This document shows positions 1 through 7,819 of a stretch of 64,000 nucleotides of DNA, in pieces. This DNA comes from Parabacteroides sp. PF5-6 (GTDB lineage: Bacteria > Bacteroidota > Bacteroidia > Bacteroidales > Tannerellaceae), in assembly GCF_029504695.1 (NCBI RefSeq), contig NZ_JAQFIN010000005.1:1-64000 (forward strand), written 5' to 3'. A model generated the notes under the pieces. The model saw only the letters and a program-made list of their open reading frames with translations, did not search any database and was not told where the DNA came from. The stretch's first letter is position 1. Each line of letters opens with the position of its first letter. A program made the translations under genes and the position numbers.

Positions 1-320
1 GGGTCAGCCCCAGCCAAGAATGTCCATCTGCTACCCCGGAAAAACCTTCACTTCTCACGATATTTGACCCGCCAAAACCCCCTTTTCCAAAACATTGCAC
101 TTTGCGCGGAAAAACATTACACTTTGCGCGAAAAAACATTGCGCTTTGATCGAATAAAGTGCAATGTTTTTTTGGGAAGGGATAAACGGAGAGAAATTGA
201 AAAACCGGCAGTCCCCGCGAACGGGGCTGCCGGAGGATAATAATGCCGGGTTAGTCTGGTGAATATCTTTATCAGTGATAAGTCTTTAGTAATTAATAAT
301 TAATAATTAACAATTATCAA
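1..320. other. intergenic edge of window
   Basis: No gene is supported here. The stretch holds a 22-bp array (89-170) followed by plain sequence and then the AT-rich 7-bp array that overlaps the end of the first gene. A gene to the left of the window may end before base 1. Confidence 0.6.
89..170. repeat. 22-bp array, three direct units plus one inverted unit
   Basis: Three direct units start at 89, 111 and 133, each 22 bp, with the shared core AAAACATTGCACTTTG (variants in units 2 and 3). The fourth unit at 155-170 is the reverse complement core, AAAGTGCAATGTTTT. Unit 1 and the inverted unit can pair over about 15 bp and the plus strand continues into a T run, so a terminator role is possible. 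The format matches other 21-23-bp arrays in the window (20299, 34441, 49223, 59675). Confidence 0.75.
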
Positions 321-332
321 TTAATCATTAAC
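289..332. repeat. 7-bp AT-rich tandem array at a gene end
   Basis: Tandem copies of ATTAATA-like heptamers run into the end of the minus-strand gene ending at 321. The last codons and stop of that gene (MVND-stop) are read from the array. The same class of array recurs at many gene boundaries in this window. Confidence 0.7.
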
Positions 333-3059
333 CATCACCTTCCACGTCTGTGTCCCGGCGCGGACCACGTAAACGCCAGCGGGCAAAGCAACTGTTTTTG
401 AACCGCGAAGTCCACGAAGCTGCACCACGTTTTGGCCGGTGACGCTGTAGATAGCGATGTCGACTGCATTGGCCATTTCATTGTCAATTGTCAATTGTCC
501 ATTGTCCATTGCCACGCGGATCTTGCCGGTGGCAAGAGAGGCGTGGCCCGTGGTATACCCTTCGAGCGTGATGACGATCGGGCCTTCCACCTTAGCGATG
601 GTATATGTATACGATTCGGCACGCAGGGCGTTGGCTGTCAGTTCCTCTCCATTGACAAATACCTTCATTGCCGACAGATCGAGTGTCGGGCTACTGATCG
701 TAAAGGTGAACGGCTGGCCATAGATCGCTTTCCCGCTGGTGGTGATAGTCAGTCCTTCGATCTCCGGCAGGGTCACCGGATATTCGCGCAGGGCGATCAC
801 CACATCCAGGTCTTTCTCGATCGGGTTGAGGATATAACTGCCACCACGTCCGTCGACAGATGCATTGAATGCCGTCTCCACGCCATCGATCAGGAAGAGG
901 ATATCGGCTGCTGTCAGTGAGGCCTCTTCGGGGAAGAAGGAGAGGAAGAGGTGGTCGCCTTCGGCAATGGTATGGCTACCGGTCGCGTAGTCACAGGTGA
1001 TACCATCGGTAACGATCAGGCTGATGGTGTGGTAGGCCGTATCGACAGCTGTCACCTGAATGGCAAAGGGGGCAGAAATGAAATAGCTATCTTCCCCTTT
1101 ATACACTTTGATAGAGACATTATGTGTGCCGACTGCCATTGAACCGGTGAGCTTTAGTGTCAGCACATCATCGATCAGCTCGGCTTCCATGGCTCCGATC
1201 ACTTCACCCGCCTCATCCAATACTTCGGTTCTATAACCTTCAACGTTTTCGTCAAAGCCATAGAGCTCGATATTCTCGAATGTGACTGATGCTCCCGTTG
1301 AAAGTGTACCACTTTGCTCGCCATCGACTTTGACATAGGTGTCGATAGCGTTGCCGGTATAGGTTCCTCCCGACGCGTTTAGCGTGCTAAAGAGAATTCC
1401 GTTATTGGTCAGTGTCGCATTCGTGTTGTTTTGAATGCCCGGGCTGGTTTCATCCTTGGTGCCGATCACTCCTCCTGGCTGGTTGGTCAATGTGGCCGGT
1501 TTATCGGAAATTCCTGTGTTGCTGATGGTTCCGCTTCCGGTTATCTCACCGAGAGCGGTATTGATTAATGCGCCGTTATTGGTCAACTCACCATTATATA
1601 AGTATATATCTCCCACGTTGGTCAGTGTCGCCCCATAGGCATTGATAATCGCCGGAGGGGTGGGAGCTGTGCGAAGTGACAGAAGCTGTGGTTGCGTTCC
1701 GTTATGAATAACGCCTGTCGTATCGTTGGTGAAGCTAGAGTTGTTGGTGATGACGCCCAGGTTGCTGATGAGACCTTTATTGACTATGGAATCATTGTTT
1801 TCAAATGTACCCTCGATCACCAAGGTACCTCTGTTCGTTATTGAATTCGCTCCGGGATAAGAACTGCTCGTGTTTACATTCAACTTGGCAGTGCTATCCG
1901 CAGCTATATGCAGTATCCCCTCTTCTTCAATCTCTAAAGCACTTCCGTATTGACCGATAGAGCCACTGACGCTAACCTTTCCTTTGATGATTTTCGAACT
2001 GGTTCTCAGGGCGATATTAGTTGAAGAAACTGTCAAATGAGCATTCTTATGGTTGAGTTCAAAAGGACTTTCTATTCCCACATAATTGCTTGATATAGAA
2101 ATTGGAGCATTGGTATGGATATAGGATCTGCCACTCATAGCATAGTATCCATTCATATTTATCTTCCCATTTGTGCCTATATCTCCTACGATATAAAAAC
2201 CACCTCTATTACTTGTCATTGCAGTCGCAGAACCGGAAACCTCAGCAGTAAGTGTGCCGGTCATGCCGGTCACATCAAGCGTATCACCCACCATCAGTCC
2301 GCCTACAGTGCTCGCCGCTGACCGGTTTGTTGCCCGGAAGGTCGTATTTCCGGAAGTCGAGACTTCCAGGCTACTGAGATGCATATAAAGGCCAGCTTTA
2401 TTCACTTTTGCCGCTGTTTCAAAAACCGGTGCGGAGTTTCCCCGGATGATTATTTTTTCTTCTTTGTTATAATAATTATTTTCGTAGTAAAAGCCATGCC
2501 CTATCGCACTCTTAAATACTGGAGCAGTCGCTTCAATGATCACCTGGAAACCACTATGGATATGCACTCCATGGCCATAGTACCCATTTATCGCTTGTTC
2601 GGCAATGCTTTCAAAGCAGATATCACTTCCACTGATGGTGAGTATTCCGGATACACCAGAATGTATTATTAGGGCATTCCATCCTTTTAACGTCACATCT
2701 CCTCGGCTGTGGATTGTATAATCACCCGATTTCACCAGATCAATAGCCGATTGGGAATGGCCATTTGCCTGGATTGTAATGTCCTTTAAGTTCAACTTGA
2801 TTGTTCCTGTTAAAATGATTGTAAGGCCAGTCGCTGTCATCCAGCTATGGTCATTCCCGTTGATGGTTAATTCTGTTACCGTTTCTGGAATAGTTAGAGA
2901 TTTAGTAACGTCAGCAGTGAGGTTGATCACATCTCCGGTTTGTAATGTTACATTTTGGAGAGTACTTAAATCTCCACTGACATCATACGTTGTGGCTGTG
3001 GTCCGGCCCACGACCAGCGCCAGTAGCGCCATCGATAATAGTAAAATACGTTTCATCAT
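321..3059 (-). CDS. secreted repeat-rich surface protein A
   Basis: A 912-residue protein with an N-terminal signal peptide (about residues 1-22). Residues about 25-600 are rich in short N/G/T-containing strands (INGN, LTNNG, ISNTG), as in parallel beta-helix or autotransporter-like passenger domains. Residues about 674-755 form a block shared with surface protein B at 5211-7319 (HTISLIV, HLFL, LIDGVETAFNASVDGRGG). The last 50 residues (IYSVTG, LPAGVYVVRAG, WKVMV) resemble type IX secretion sorting domains. Residues about 848-861 are read from a 7-bp tandem repeat. It lies downstream of a TPR/AraC regulator but has its own promoter at 3120. Function is unknown; a surface or secreted location is inferred from the signal peptide and tail. 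Confidence 0.8.
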   Translation of the reverse strand: MMKRILLLSMALLALVVGRTTATTYDVSGDLSTLQNVTLQTGDVINLTADVTKSLTIPETVTELTINGNDHSWMTATGLTIILTGTIKLNLKDITIQANGHSQSAIDLVKSGDYTIHSRGDVTLKGWNALIIHSGVSGILTISGSDICFESIAEQAINGYYGHGVHIHSGFQVIIEATAPVFKSAIGHGFYYENNYYNKEEKIIIRGNSAPVFETAAKVNKAGLYMHLSSLEVSTSGNTTFRATNRSAASTVGGLMVGDTLDVTGMTGTLTAEVSGSATAMTSNRGGFYIVGDIGTNGKINMNGYYAMSGRSYIHTNAPISISSNYVGIESPFELNHKNAHLTVSSTNIALRTSSKIIKGKVSVSGSIGQYGSALEIEEEGILHIAADSTAKLNVNTSSSYPGANSITNRGTLVIEGTFENNDSIVNKGLISNLGVITNNSSFTNDTTGVIHNGTQPQLLSLRTAPTPPAIINAYGATLTNVGDIYLYNGELTNNGALINTALGEITGSGTISNTGISDKPATLTNQPGGVIGTKDETSPGIQNNTNATLTNNGILFSTLNASGGTYTGNAIDTYVKVDGEQSGTLSTGASVTFENIELYGFDENVEGYRTEVLDEAGEVIGAMEAELIDDVLTLKLTGSMAVGTHNVSIKVYKGEDSYFISAPFAIQVTAVDTAYHTISLIVTDGITCDYATGSHTIAEGDHLFLSFFPEEASLTAADILFLIDGVETAFNASVDGRGGSYILNPIEKDLDVVIALREYPVTLPEIEGLTITTSGKAIYGQPFTFTISSPTLDLSAMKVFVNGEELTANALRAESYTYTIAKVEGPIVITLEGYTTGHASLATGKIRVAMDNGQLTIDNEMANAVDIAIYSVTGQNVVQLRGLRGSKTVALPAGVYVVRAGTQTWKVMVND
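477..516. repeat. 7-bp repeat inside coding sequence
   Basis: Four copies of an ATTGTCA-type heptamer (TCAATTGTCAATTGTCCATTG and variants) lie in frame inside surface protein A, encoding the segment NGQLTIDN just before the C-terminal sorting-like domain. The same type of repeat occurs at the equivalent position of the paralogue (5370-5402). Confidence 0.8.
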
Positions 3060-3119
3060 ACTTCTTTTTTTTTAGATTGTTAATTATATATTGTAAATAC
3101 TCGCTTTGTTTGTTTGGTG

Positions 3120-3194
3120 CAAATCTACGGGTGCGCTGCCGCAACGACCTCTCAAATCTGGAAAAAAACCTCTCAAATCTGGAAAAATGGGCCT
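3120..3194 (-). promoter_or_regulatory. promoter and putative AraC-type operator of surface protein A
   Basis: On the minus strand a TAGATTTG -7 box (3127-3120) lies about 60 bp before the start codon. Upstream are two direct repeats whose plus-strand core is CAAATCTGGAAAAA, starting at 3153 and 3174, a 21-bp period. Surface protein B has CAAATC repeats at exactly the same offsets (33 and 54 bp) from its -7 box. Direct half-sites 21 bp apart are typical of AraC-family operators, so the upstream TPR/AraC regulator is the likely binder. This is inference. Confidence 0.6.
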
Positions 3195-3217
3195 AAAAGA
3201 GTTAATAAAGATTAACG

Positions 3218-3262
3218 ACGGTGGCAAAACTATCAATAATGGGGTGATAGTTTTGCCACCGT
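3218..3262 (-). terminator. perfect 18-bp stem between regulator A and surface protein A
   Basis: Arms at 3218-3235 and 3245-3262 are perfectly complementary over 18 bp with a 9-base loop. It follows the regulator gene ending at 3361 and precedes the surface protein promoter, so it probably ends regulator transcription. The T tract is weak. The rest of 3060-3360 holds the promoter/operator and no gene. Confidence 0.5.
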
Positions 3263-3360
3263 TTATAAGCCATGGACATGGAAGAAACGCGATAAGTCTT
3301 AGCGCGCATCTTCACTTCTCAAACCACTTGAAAGTGCCACGCAGCGTGTATGGATCTCCT

Positions 3361-5103
3361 TTAGCTTTTGGCAAAGCGGCGGTATTCCGACGGTCCCATG
3401 CCATAGGCGCGGGTGAAGAGGCGGTGGAAGGTGGGGTAGGAGCTGAAACCGGCATCGGTGGCGATGGCATCGATCGGTAGATCGGGCTGGCTGATCAACA
3501 GGTCGAGCGAGTCCGTGAGCCGCAATTGGTTGATGTAGTTGTTGAAGGTATCGCCGGCTCCTTCGTGAATGGCTTCGGCAAGGTAGCGCTCGTTGGTGGC
3601 CAACCGTTCGGCGATCATCCGGCGGTTGACGTCCGGGTCGGTGAAGAGGCGTTCGTTTTTCATCATCAGGCTAAGCTCGCGGAAGAGGCGCATCTCGGCC
3701 GACAGTTCTTCCTGGGGACGGTTGATGAGTGTCTCTTCGTGGGCGATACGGTATTGATTACGCGCCCGGATCTGTTCGTAGAGCGCCCGGTTTTTGGCCT
3801 GTAAGCGGCGGGAATAGATGATCCAGATCGTCAGGGCGATGGCCAACAGGCCGCAGCCGGCGAGGGCGAAGATAAAGTAGTTGCGGTTGCGCTCTTTCTC
3901 GAGGATATGGCGGTCGACTTCGTATGTGGTGCGCAGTTCATCGAGCTGGGCATTCACCTCCACGCTTTTGATCGAGTCGTTCAAGGCGATCAGTTCGAAG
4001 AAGGCATCAAACATGATATCCGCATCTCCCAGGTCCTTGGCGATATTGACGCGTTTATAGAGTGTGTTGGTCATTCCTCCTGCGTCTTCGTATGTTTTGC
4101 GTTGTTGATAGATCGTGTCACTGAGGGCTAAGGCTTCGCGGAAATGTCCTTCCGCCCGGAGCAGTTGCATGCGTGCATCAAGCAATGACGTACGCGAATG
4201 GGTGGAGATCTTCAACATGGGTGAAGTTTCCATCTTCTCATAATAACGGCGGGCATTGGGCAGGTCTTTGAATATAAGGTACACCGCTACATATTCATTG
4301 TATAACTTAAATGCCGGGCTGATATAACGTTGTTCGATTCCTTGGGCAGCCTTTTCCTGATCCGCCTTTTCGATCTCTTTCTCAAAGGCGTGTAACAGAA
4401 CCAATAGGTCGTCGTAGCGTTTCATGTTACGCAAGACCAGGCTGTAGCTGCTGTAGACATCCATGCGGGCGACCGGATTGGGCAGGTCTTTCATCACCTC
4501 GAGGGCTTCTTTGTAATTCTTCTCCGCATCCTCAAAACGGTGCAGGTTGTTGTTGATCCTTCCCATCCAGTAAAGCGCCAAGCCTTCGCCGCGCGCGTTG
4601 TTTTGCTCTTTCGAGACGGCGTACACTTTATTGATCTCAACAAAGGCTTCCTCATAGCGTTTTTGTGCAGATAATTTGCCGATAAAGAGGTTGAATATAT
4701 GGGCGTAAGCGTTCCAGTCGCCGTGCTGCAGGGTGAATTCCATAAAAGCGGGCGCTACCTGGATCAGGCTGTCGTTGAAATTGTGGTTGTTGTAGAATGT
4801 GGCCCATTGCGCGCGGATGAAGCATTGGTCTTCAATGTTCTCCCGCTTCTCGGCATCCTGCAGGTAGGTCTCCAGTTCGACGCGATACAACCAGATATTC
4901 TCGTCTTGTTGCAACAAGGCCAAGAGCATGTCGTACGTTTTTTGTCGGTCATTGCCTGTTTGGGTGGATAGAAGTGCCCGGAGGGAATCGGTTTTTTGCG
5001 TCGTTGTCGGGTGCTCTGCCCACACGAAAGCGTGTGCCGATAACGTAAGAATCAGTAATATGATCCAAGCTTTGAGCCTGATGAAGTTGTAAAGTGTATG
5101 CAT
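3361..5103 (-). CDS. membrane-spanning TPR/AraC-family transcription regulator A
   Basis: A 580-residue one-component regulator. Residues 1-29 form a signal or anchor segment. Residues about 30-390 are helical repeats of TPR type (ALYWMGRINNNLHRFEDAEK). A single membrane helix follows at about 405-430 (ALAGCGLLAIALTIWIIYS), then a short coiled segment. The C-terminal AraC-type double helix-turn-helix is at about 480-577, with LATNERYLAEAI and the second-helix signature IDAIATDAGFSSYPTFHRLF ending in YGMGPSEYRR. The topology suggests a periplasmic sensor domain with cytoplasmic DNA binding. It sits immediately upstream of surface protein A and is paralogous to the regulator at 7820-9628. The ligand is unknown. 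The target promoter is probably at 3120-3194. Confidence 0.85.
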   Translation of the reverse strand: MHTLYNFIRLKAWIILLILTLSAHAFVWAEHPTTTQKTDSLRALLSTQTGNDRQKTYDMLLALLQQDENIWLYRVELETYLQDAEKRENIEDQCFIRAQWATFYNNHNFNDSLIQVAPAFMEFTLQHGDWNAYAHIFNLFIGKLSAQKRYEEAFVEINKVYAVSKEQNNARGEGLALYWMGRINNNLHRFEDAEKNYKEALEVMKDLPNPVARMDVYSSYSLVLRNMKRYDDLLVLLHAFEKEIEKADQEKAAQGIEQRYISPAFKLYNEYVAVYLIFKDLPNARRYYEKMETSPMLKISTHSRTSLLDARMQLLRAEGHFREALALSDTIYQQRKTYEDAGGMTNTLYKRVNIAKDLGDADIMFDAFFELIALNDSIKSVEVNAQLDELRTTYEVDRHILEKERNRNYFIFALAGCGLLAIALTIWIIYSRRLQAKNRALYEQIRARNQYRIAHEETLINRPQEELSAEMRLFRELSLMMKNERLFTDPDVNRRMIAERLATNERYLAEAIHEGAGDTFNNYINQLRLTDSLDLLISQPDLPIDAIATDAGFSSYPTFHRLFTRAYGMGPSEYRRFAKS

Positions 5104-5123
5104 ATCAGATGCAAAAATAAAAG

Positions 5124-5163
5124 AAACTTCGATAGCGACCTAAAAGGTGCTACCGAAGTTTTT
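5124..5163 (-). terminator. hairpin after surface protein B
   Basis: Stem arms around AACTTCG and CGAAGTT with inner pairing TAGC/GCTA lie between the end of surface protein B and the start of regulator A. The minus strand continues into a T-rich run, consistent with a terminator. The plus strand also ends in Ts, so it could act both ways. Confidence 0.55.
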
Positions 5164-5210
5164 CATAATTGTATATAAAAAGGGGGGGTATTTGCTTTAA
5201 CCGTTAATTT

Positions 5211-7319
5211 TTAACCGTTAATCATCAGTTTCCAGGTCTGTCCACCGGCACGTACGATATAGATACCCGTCGGTAACGCGAAGGTTTTTGAACCCCGAAG
5301 TCCACGGAGCGACACCACGTTTTTGCCGGTGATTGAATAAATCATTACATCCACCGCAGGGCCCGAATTGATAATTGATAATTGATAATTGATAATTGCA
5401 ATCTGGATATTTCCGGAGGAATGATCCAGATTGCCCGTCGTGTCAGGGTCGGGATCGGGATCAACAGCGCCTTCGCGCAGGCGGATCTCGACGTAGCAGT
5501 CTTTCTCGATCGAGTTGAGGATGTAATTGCCGCCGCGGCCGTCGACGGATGCGTTGAAGGCAGTCTCTACTCCGTCGATCAACAAAACGATATCGGTTGC
5601 GGTCAGTTCAGGGTTCTCTGCGTAGAAGGTCAGGAAAAGGTGGTCGTCTTCGGAAATGGTCAGTGTGCCGGTCGAATAACTGCAATCGATGCCTTCGCCT
5701 ACAATCAGGCTGATGGTATGGAAGACCGTTGACTGCAAGTCCGCAGTCGTGAATGTCCAGGTGATATCTTCGGGGTACGCGCTGAAAGCCTCACTGAAAA
5801 GCGTTACGGTATATTCCGTGTTATGCTTTAAGCCTTCGTGTTCGATCGTTACGATATATTCAATCGGTTTATTGCTGTAAGTCAGGGTGTCGTATTTGCA
5901 GGTGAGCGTACCTTCGTACGGACTTAGATCAGCAGTAATCGTTGCGCCCGCTATCTTTACCGGATTGGTAGGGAAAACGATCGTAATGGGCGTATTCACA
6001 GCCACTCCTTTGGCATCAATGTCGGGAGTCAATATCGCTTTTTTAATAAACACACCGTGCAACGCCCAGTCTTCCGTTACCTCAGTCGCATTCTCCCATT
6101 TCTCGAACCTGATTTGATCGGTACTCCATCCTCTAAACAAACATGCTTCTTGTGTGGGGGTAGGAAGGAGGTCGTCGATGGTTGTGCCTGACGCTACATC
6201 GATAAATCGATTTCCTTCTAACTCCGCTTCGACAGGTAAATTTAACGTGATCCGGTAAGAGGAGGCTGTGTACTTAAACGCGTTTTGCAGAAATGTCCGT
6301 CCTCCGTATGTTTCAATCAGGACATCGACAATATCCCCTGCCTCTCCTGCGGGTATTTGTATGTCAAGCTTTGTTTGATTACTCCCATCGAGGACTATGG
6401 CCTCTTTGCCGCCTATCCATACTTTGGCCGTATCCGAAAGATTCACTCCGTGTAACGTGACTACATCTCCTAAAACGACTTCTTCTTTGACAGGTGCTCT
6501 ATCAGCCATCACAGGTGCCGGTCCGTTATTGTATTGTAGCGTTCCGCCCACCATCACGTAGTTTCCACTTCCCTTGATCGGGTTCGTGGCGGCATTATTG
6601 GATAAAAAGAGATTGCCACCTTTGATTTCCAGTGTATGTCCATTGTCTATCCAGAGGGCGCCGCCGGCGCCGGTAGAGTTGGCCGTAATCGTGCCTTCGT
6701 CTTCGAGATCTATGATGGATGTGCATTTATCCCTTGTCAGTAGTATGCCGAATGCGTTTTCTCCTGTCACATTGGCGTTTATCTTTGTCTTCCCGGTCGC
6801 CGCCAAACCCTCCGCGGCATAGAGCGCGGCGGCCTTTGCGGTAAATAAACCATTCTCCACTTTGCTTGAGTTCGATGTCTGGAGATCCAGCCTGCCGTCT
6901 TCTATGGTTAAGATCCTTTGGCTATACAAAGCGTGTTTTTTTTCATCGTCGCCGGTATATATAAGGGTCAACTTTCTATTGTTCTTTCCCTGTATCGTGA
7001 GCGCCCCATCGCATCGGAGAGGTGTTGTCCCCGTACTTTCAATGGTGATATTCGCCGTGTAAACCAAGGTTATACTGTCTTTATTCGCACAGTTGATATA
7101 AATGGCTTTAGCCACATAGCCGGTATCCAGCGCGAGAGTCGAAGTCTTCGCCGTCCATTTCCAACCGGGTTCTCCGGTTTTCTCTTGGTCCACCGATAGA
7201 TCATAGTCATTTTCCCCGATGTATAACGTCCCTGTCGAGGTGTTATCTCCCACTGCGTAGAGGTTTATTCCGCTTGCCAAGGCAAGGATTACCATTGTTA
7301 GTTGTACAATCTGTTTCAT
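5211..7319 (-). CDS. secreted multidomain surface protein B
   Basis: A 702-residue protein with a signal peptide (about 1-23). After an N-terminal beta-rich region there is an IPT/TIG-like Ig fold (about 265-350, VTLHGVNLSDTAKVWIGG). Next comes a Listeria-Bacteroides repeat-like segment (about 352-427, with FRGWSTDQI), then a Big_5-like Ig domain (about 428-522, TWTFTTA). About 531-610 is the block shared with surface protein A, followed by a sorting-like C-terminal domain (GIYIVRAGGQTWKLMI). Residues about 638-650 ([10 protein letters not shown]) are encoded by a 7-bp repeat at the same place as in A. Probably exported to the surface. The binding target is unknown. It is 26 bp downstream of a small ORF and probably in its transcript. 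Confidence 0.8.
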   Translation of the reverse strand: MKQIVQLTMVILALASGINLYAVGDNTSTGTLYIGENDYDLSVDQEKTGEPGWKWTAKTSTLALDTGYVAKAIYINCANKDSITLVYTANITIESTGTTPLRCDGALTIQGKNNRKLTLIYTGDDEKKHALYSQRILTIEDGRLDLQTSNSSKVENGLFTAKAAALYAAEGLAATGKTKINANVTGENAFGILLTRDKCTSIIDLEDEGTITANSTGAGGALWIDNGHTLEIKGGNLFLSNNAATNPIKGSGNYVMVGGTLQYNNGPAPVMADRAPVKEEVVLGDVVTLHGVNLSDTAKVWIGGKEAIVLDGSNQTKLDIQIPAGEAGDIVDVLIETYGGRTFLQNAFKYTASSYRITLNLPVEAELEGNRFIDVASGTTIDDLLPTPTQEACLFRGWSTDQIRFEKWENATEVTEDWALHGVFIKKAILTPDIDAKGVAVNTPITIVFPTNPVKIAGATITADLSPYEGTLTCKYDTLTYSNKPIEYIVTIEHEGLKHNTEYTVTLFSEAFSAYPEDITWTFTTADLQSTVFHTISLIVGEGIDCSYSTGTLTISEDDHLFLTFYAENPELTATDIVLLIDGVETAFNASVDGRGGNYILNSIEKDCYVEIRLREGAVDPDPDPDTTGNLDHSSGNIQIAIINYQLSIINSGPAVDVMIYSITGKNVVSLRGLRGSKTFALPTGIYIVRAGGQTWKLMING
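5370..5402. repeat. 7-bp repeat inside coding sequence of surface protein B
   Basis: Four to five tandem ATTGATA heptamers lie in frame and encode NYQLSIIN in the linker before the C-terminal domain. The location matches the repeat in surface protein A although the heptamer variant differs (ATTGATA here, ATTGTCA there). Confidence 0.8.
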
Positions 7320-7345
7320 GATACACGTATTTTAATTGTTAATAG

Positions 7346-7645
7346 TTAATTATGTAATACCCCGAAGTCCGTATTCAGGTCTTTCATCTCGGGGTTTATA
7401 TGTTGTATATAGCTGTAAAGAGAGTTTGTCGAGAGGTTCTCCAATAGGAGCTTATGGGCCAGGGCCTCGGCCACCTGGGTAAACTGGCGGTAGTAGAGCA
7501 GATCGGCCTGGGGTGCATGCTGCAACATCTCTTTGGCCATCAGGGAGAAGGTGATGCGCATCGTACCGGGCGTTTGCCTCTGCCGTAGGATGTAGATCCA
7601 GCAGTTGGTGTTGATAAATAGATTTCCTCTGTCGATCATATACAT
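7346..7645 (-). CDS. small hypothetical protein upstream of surface protein B
   Basis: An open frame of about 100 residues. The longer frame starting at 7702 would run through the -7 box at 7662-7669, so the start is more likely at 7645 (MYMIDRG) or 7639. It has no signal peptide. The C-terminal half is helical (MAKEMLQHAPQADLLYYRQF). It ends 26 bp before surface protein B and would be co-transcribed with it. I do not recognise a family. It could be a genuine small partner, or an untranslated leader. Confidence 0.45.
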   Translation of the reverse strand: MYMIDRGNLFINTNCWIYILRQRQTPGTMRITFSLMAKEMLQHAPQADLLYYRQFTQVAEALAHKLLLENLSTNSLYSYIQHINPEMKDLNTDFGVLHN

Positions 7646-7661
7646 GGCTCTAACGTTTGCA

Positions 7662-7736
7662 CAAATGTAGACCGAGTGGGTGTGGCGTACTTTGCAAATC
7701 ACGGGAAGTATATGTCAAATCGCGGAAATCTCCGTA
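7662..7736 (-). promoter_or_regulatory. promoter and putative AraC-type operator of the surface protein B operon
   Basis: The minus-strand -7 box is TACATTTG (7669-7662). Direct repeats with plus-strand cores CAAATCACGGGAA and CAAATCGCGGAAA start at 7695 and 7716, 21 bp apart. The offsets from the -7 box are the same as in the surface protein A promoter. Regulator B, encoded just upstream at 7820-9628, is the obvious candidate to bind them. Confidence 0.6.
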
Positions 7737-7819
7737 CGGAGGCACCGCAAGGAGGGTATTCGTCTCAGGAATGAGAGGAATGCAGCTTGACTATGAGCGA
7801 GCGCAGCGAATGCTAACGG

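Noticed and set aside
89-170. CRISPR array
   Set aside because: Units are contiguous without spacers of unique sequence, and no cas gene is present.
5112-5119. Promoter making regulator A leaderless
   Set aside because: TATTTTTG fits the -7 pattern but lies in AT-rich DNA with no -33 element, so it is not reliable.
7646-7702. N-terminal extension of the small ORF before surface protein B
   Set aside because: The frame runs through the -7 box and would place the start upstream of the transcription start.
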